From assembly GCA_022843025.1 (NCBI GenBank), contig JALHOL010000006.1, positions 186,001 to 250,000 on the forward strand: a stretch of 64,000 nucleotides of DNA. The letters are read 5' to 3'. The number at the start of each line of letters is the position of its first letter. Position 1 is the first letter of the stretch. This document shows, in pieces, positions 62,059 through 64,000 of this stretch. Under the pieces are notes generated by a model. That model was not told the DNA's origin and did not search any database. It worked only from the letters and a program-made list of their open reading frames with translations. This DNA is from Paracoccaceae bacterium (GTDB lineage: Bacteria; Pseudomonadota; Alphaproteobacteria; Rhodobacterales; Rhodobacteraceae). Both the position numbers and the translations under genes were made by a program.

Positions 62059-62898
62059 ATGCGCCACACCCTTCCCATCGCGCCCCAGTTCTATGTGACG
62101 GCTCCGCAGCCCTGCCCCTATCTGGATGGCCGGATGGAACGGAAGCTGTTTACCGCGCTGCAAGGGGAACATGCGCAAAAGCTGAACGATACCCTGTCCA
62201 AGCAGGGCTTTCGGCGCAGCCAGAACGTCCTCTACCGCCCGTCCTGCGCGGAATGTTCGGCCTGCCTGTCGGCGCGCATCCGGGTGGCCGATTTCTCGCC
62301 CCGCCGCACGCAGCGCCGGGTGCTGAAGAAATGCGAAGACCTGCGCCGCAACGCCACCTCGCCCTGGGCGACCGAAGATCAGTTTTCGCTTTTCCGCCGC
62401 TATCTCGACACCCGCCATGCCGATGGCGGTATGGCCGACATGGATATCTTCGAATTCGCGGCCATGATCGAAGAGACGCCGATCAAATCCCGTGTCATCG
62501 AATATTCCCGCCCACCCGGTCCGGGTGAAACGGGCCGCCCGCTCGCCGCTGTCTGCCTGACGGATGTGTTCGATGACGGGTTGTCGATGGTCTACAGCTT
62601 TTATGACCCCGATCTCGCCGATCTGTCGCTGGGCACCTATCTGATCCTCGATCACATCGACATCGCGCGCGAGGCGGGGCTGCCTTACGTCTATCTCGGC
62701 TATTGGGTGCCGGGGTCGCGCAAGATGGGCTACAAGGCGGGCTTCAACGCGCTGGAAATCTACAAGGGCGGCCGCTGGCATGACATCGGCGATCCGGCCG
62801 ATCACAAGGCCGAACTGCACCCCCTGTCGGTCGATCCCATCGCCGAACAGGTGGCCCGCATCTCGCTACCCGAAACCCGCACCCCGCGCGACGCCTGA
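62059..62898 (+). CDS. bpt: Aspartate/glutamate leucyltransferase
   Basis: 279 residues of the bacterial N-end-rule transferase family (Ate1/Bpt). It adds leucine from Leu-tRNA to N-terminal Asp or Glu of proteins, targeting them for ClpAP. The cysteines [11 protein letters not shown] and [17 protein letters not shown] at the N-terminus, and [20 protein letters not shown] near the C-terminus, are family marks. It appears as its own unit, followed three bases later by a VOC gene. Confidence 0.93.
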   Translation: MRHTLPIAPQFYVTAPQPCPYLDGRMERKLFTALQGEHAQKLNDTLSKQGFRRSQNVLYRPSCAECSACLSARIRVADFSPRRTQRRVLKKCEDLRRNATSPWATEDQFSLFRRYLDTRHADGGMADMDIFEFAAMIEETPIKSRVIEYSRPPGPGETGRPLAAVCLTDVFDDGLSMVYSFYDPDLADLSLGTYLILDHIDIAREAGLPYVYLGYWVPGSRKMGYKAGFNALEIYKGGRWHDIGDPADHKAELHPLSVDPIAEQVARISLPETRTPRDA

Positions 62899-62901
62899 TC
62901 C

Positions 62902-63294
62902 ATGGCGCAAAGCCGCCTTGCAGGCGTGTCGCTGATCGTGCCGGACTATGACAGCGCCATCGCCTTTTTCGTCACCGCCCTTGGCTTTCGCCTGACCGCC
63001 GATCTGGATCAGGGTCACAAGCGCTGGGTCACCGTGGAACCTCCCGGCGGCGGCTGCCGCCTAATCCTCGCCCGTGCCGAAGGGCCGGATCAGCAGGCCG
63101 CAATCGGGATGCAGGGCGCAGGCCGCGTCTGGCTGTTTCTGGAAACCGACGATTTCGCCCGCGATCATGCCCGCATGATGGCCCATGGCGTGGTGTTCGA
63201 AGAGGCTCCCCGCCATGAACCCTATGGCATCGTCGCCGTCTGGCGCGATCCCTTTGGCAACCGCTGGGATCTGATCGAACACACAAAGGCGTGA
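62902..63294 (+). CDS. Glyoxalase/VOC family protein
   Basis: 130 residues. The VOC fold is shown by LIVPDYDSAIAFFVTALGFRL and VWRDPFGNRWDLIEH. Members include glyoxalase-like and dioxygenase-like enzymes; no specific activity can be named. It begins three bases after the bpt stop and likely shares its transcript. Confidence 0.85.
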   Translation: MAQSRLAGVSLIVPDYDSAIAFFVTALGFRLTADLDQGHKRWVTVEPPGGGCRLILARAEGPDQQAAIGMQGAGRVWLFLETDDFARDHARMMAHGVVFEEAPRHEPYGIVAVWRDPFGNRWDLIEHTKA

Positions 63295-63413
63295 CTGCCT
63301 CGCCACGGGGGCCGTGCAAAACCCGCGCTTTCTGCGCTTTTTCACCCCCGCCCTCTTGTCCTTCCCGATCCAGACACGATGTGGGGCGCAACATTGTAAA
63401 CTGACTTGGGGTT

Positions 63414-64000
63414 ATGATGACGTATCTTCTCTTCGCACTGGGCCTCGTCGCCCTGTTCTTTGGCGGCGAATATCTGGTGCGCGGGGCGACAGCCATCGCC
63501 AAGCACTTCCGCCTGTCGCCCATGGTGATCGGCCTTACCATCGTGGGTTTCGGCACCTCGGCCCCGGAAATGCTCGTCTCTGTTCAGGCCGCCATGGCCG
63601 GACAGCCCGCCATTGCCATCGGCAACGTGCTGGGATCGAACATCGCCAATATCCTCTTGATCCTTGGCATCTCGGCGCTGATCGCCCCGCTGATCATCCC
63701 TGTGCGCAAGCTGTGGCGCGATCTGGGCTTCATGCTGCTGGCCACGGCGGTGATCTGGGTGATGCTGCTGGATGGCAATGTCACGCGCCTTGACGGTGCC
63801 CTGCTGATCGGCGGTCTGCTGATCTTCCTGATCGTTGCTTTCACCACCGGCAAAGTGGAACCGGAAGAGGCCAACGCAGGCGACATCCCCCAATGGAAGG
63901 CCTGGGCCATGACGCTGGGCGGCCTGGTCGTGCTGGTCATCGGTGCGCGGCTTCTGGTGGACAGCTCCACCGAACTCGCCCGCGCCTTCGGCATATCTGA
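63414..64000 (+). CDS. Calcium/sodium antiporter (CaCA family), N-terminal part (cut by window edge)
   Basis: At least 195 residues; the gene runs off the right edge. The N-terminal half has the alpha-1 repeat GFGTSAPEMLVSVQAAMAG with GNVLGSNIANILLILG, which carries the ion-binding residues of CaCA exchangers, and several membrane segments (YLLFALGLVALFFGGEYLV; LIGGLLIFLIVAFTTG). It starts at one of two adjacent ATGs (63414 or 63417). The second alpha repeat is expected outside the window. Confidence 0.88.
   Translation, partial: MMTYLLFALGLVALFFGGEYLVRGATAIAKHFRLSPMVIGLTIVGFGTSAPEMLVSVQAAMAGQPAIAIGNVLGSNIANILLILGISALIAPLIIPVRKLWRDLGFMLLATAVIWVMLLDGNVTRLDGALLIGGLLIFLIVAFTTGKVEPEEANAGDIPQWKAWAMTLGGLVVLVIGARLLVDSSTELARAFGIS

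Noticed and set aside
1-64000. CRISPR arrays, insertion sequences, prophage genes, rRNA
   Set aside because: Looked for regularly spaced repeats, transposase or integrase motifs and rRNA; none seen. Only one tRNA was found.

Overview
The window is high-GC, densely coded alphaproteobacterial chromosome. Gene content and order point to the Rhodobacteraceae (Rhodobacter/Tabrizicola/Gemmobacter-like): GlnE, DUF2927, DUF2852, DUF1499, DUF6778 and PAS_5 proteins, a zinc-ligand-poor DksA, Bpt (class-1 N-end-rule transferase), a fused IolC-DUF2090, and intergenic repeats of the AAATATCCTCGGGGG type. I see no phage, insertion sequence, CRISPR array or integrase. The two edge genes (prmC, left; a Na+/Ca2+ exchanger, right) are cut by the window.

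Layout. 1-1.5 kb: prmC-prfA. 1.5-6 kb: DUF1499 protein, agmatinase, class III aminotransferase and M20 amidohydrolase, probably amine catabolism. 6-9.2 kb: mazG, an iron-type ABC binding protein and a nucleoside hydrolase. 9.3-11.7 kb: phoU and phoR with a PHO box between them but no pst genes, plus a divergent unknown gene. 11.7-18.2 kb: inositol catabolism (iolC-D-E-B, all leftward) with an RpiR-type regulator and two GGAA-N6-TTCC operators. 18.4-20.4 kb: gamma carbonic anhydrase, gmk, yicC. 20.6-23.8 kb: PAS protein, class II DAHP synthase, GlxA-type regulator. 23.9-25.1 kb: sugar dehydrogenase. 25.3-33.1 kb: a complete branched-chain-type ABC importer followed by an 808-aa dimethylglycine/sarcosine dehydrogenase-like enzyme. 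33.4-36 kb: MocA-like transferase and a membrane hybrid kinase behind a sigma-54-type promoter. 36-44 kb: tRNA-Leu(CAA), zinc peptidase, dsbB, dgt-like, erpA-like, xthA and several unknown or exported proteins. 44.4-50.9 kb: FAD monooxygenase, dksA, then a rightward cluster MoxR ATPase - DUF2927 lipoprotein - small membrane protein - VWA protein - membrane protein - DedA - M48 protease. 50.9-53.4 kb: PIN protein, rlmI, lipoprotein. 53.7-56.3 kb: edd-eda (Entner-Doudoroff) behind a LacI-type palindrome. 56.3-64 kb: VOC proteins, glnE, ybaK-like, DUF2852 and RDD proteins, bpt, exchanger.

The most unusual content is non-coding. One family of perfect hairpins (9-10 bp arms, 3-nt loop, usually paired in inverted orientation) occurs at four loci and, on several sides, begins immediately at a stop codon. 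A second dispersed family (core AAATAYCC, often with a GC hairpin) occurs at seven loci. Several strong dyads fit candidate operators. The best supported are a shared CGACA-N6-GTCGC-like site in front of both the GlxA regulator and the dimethylglycine-dehydrogenase-like gene, a duplicated ATGTGAA-N5-TTMACAT site in front of the DUF2852 gene, and the two inositol operators. All functions are read from sequence motifs and remembered family features; no database search was run.
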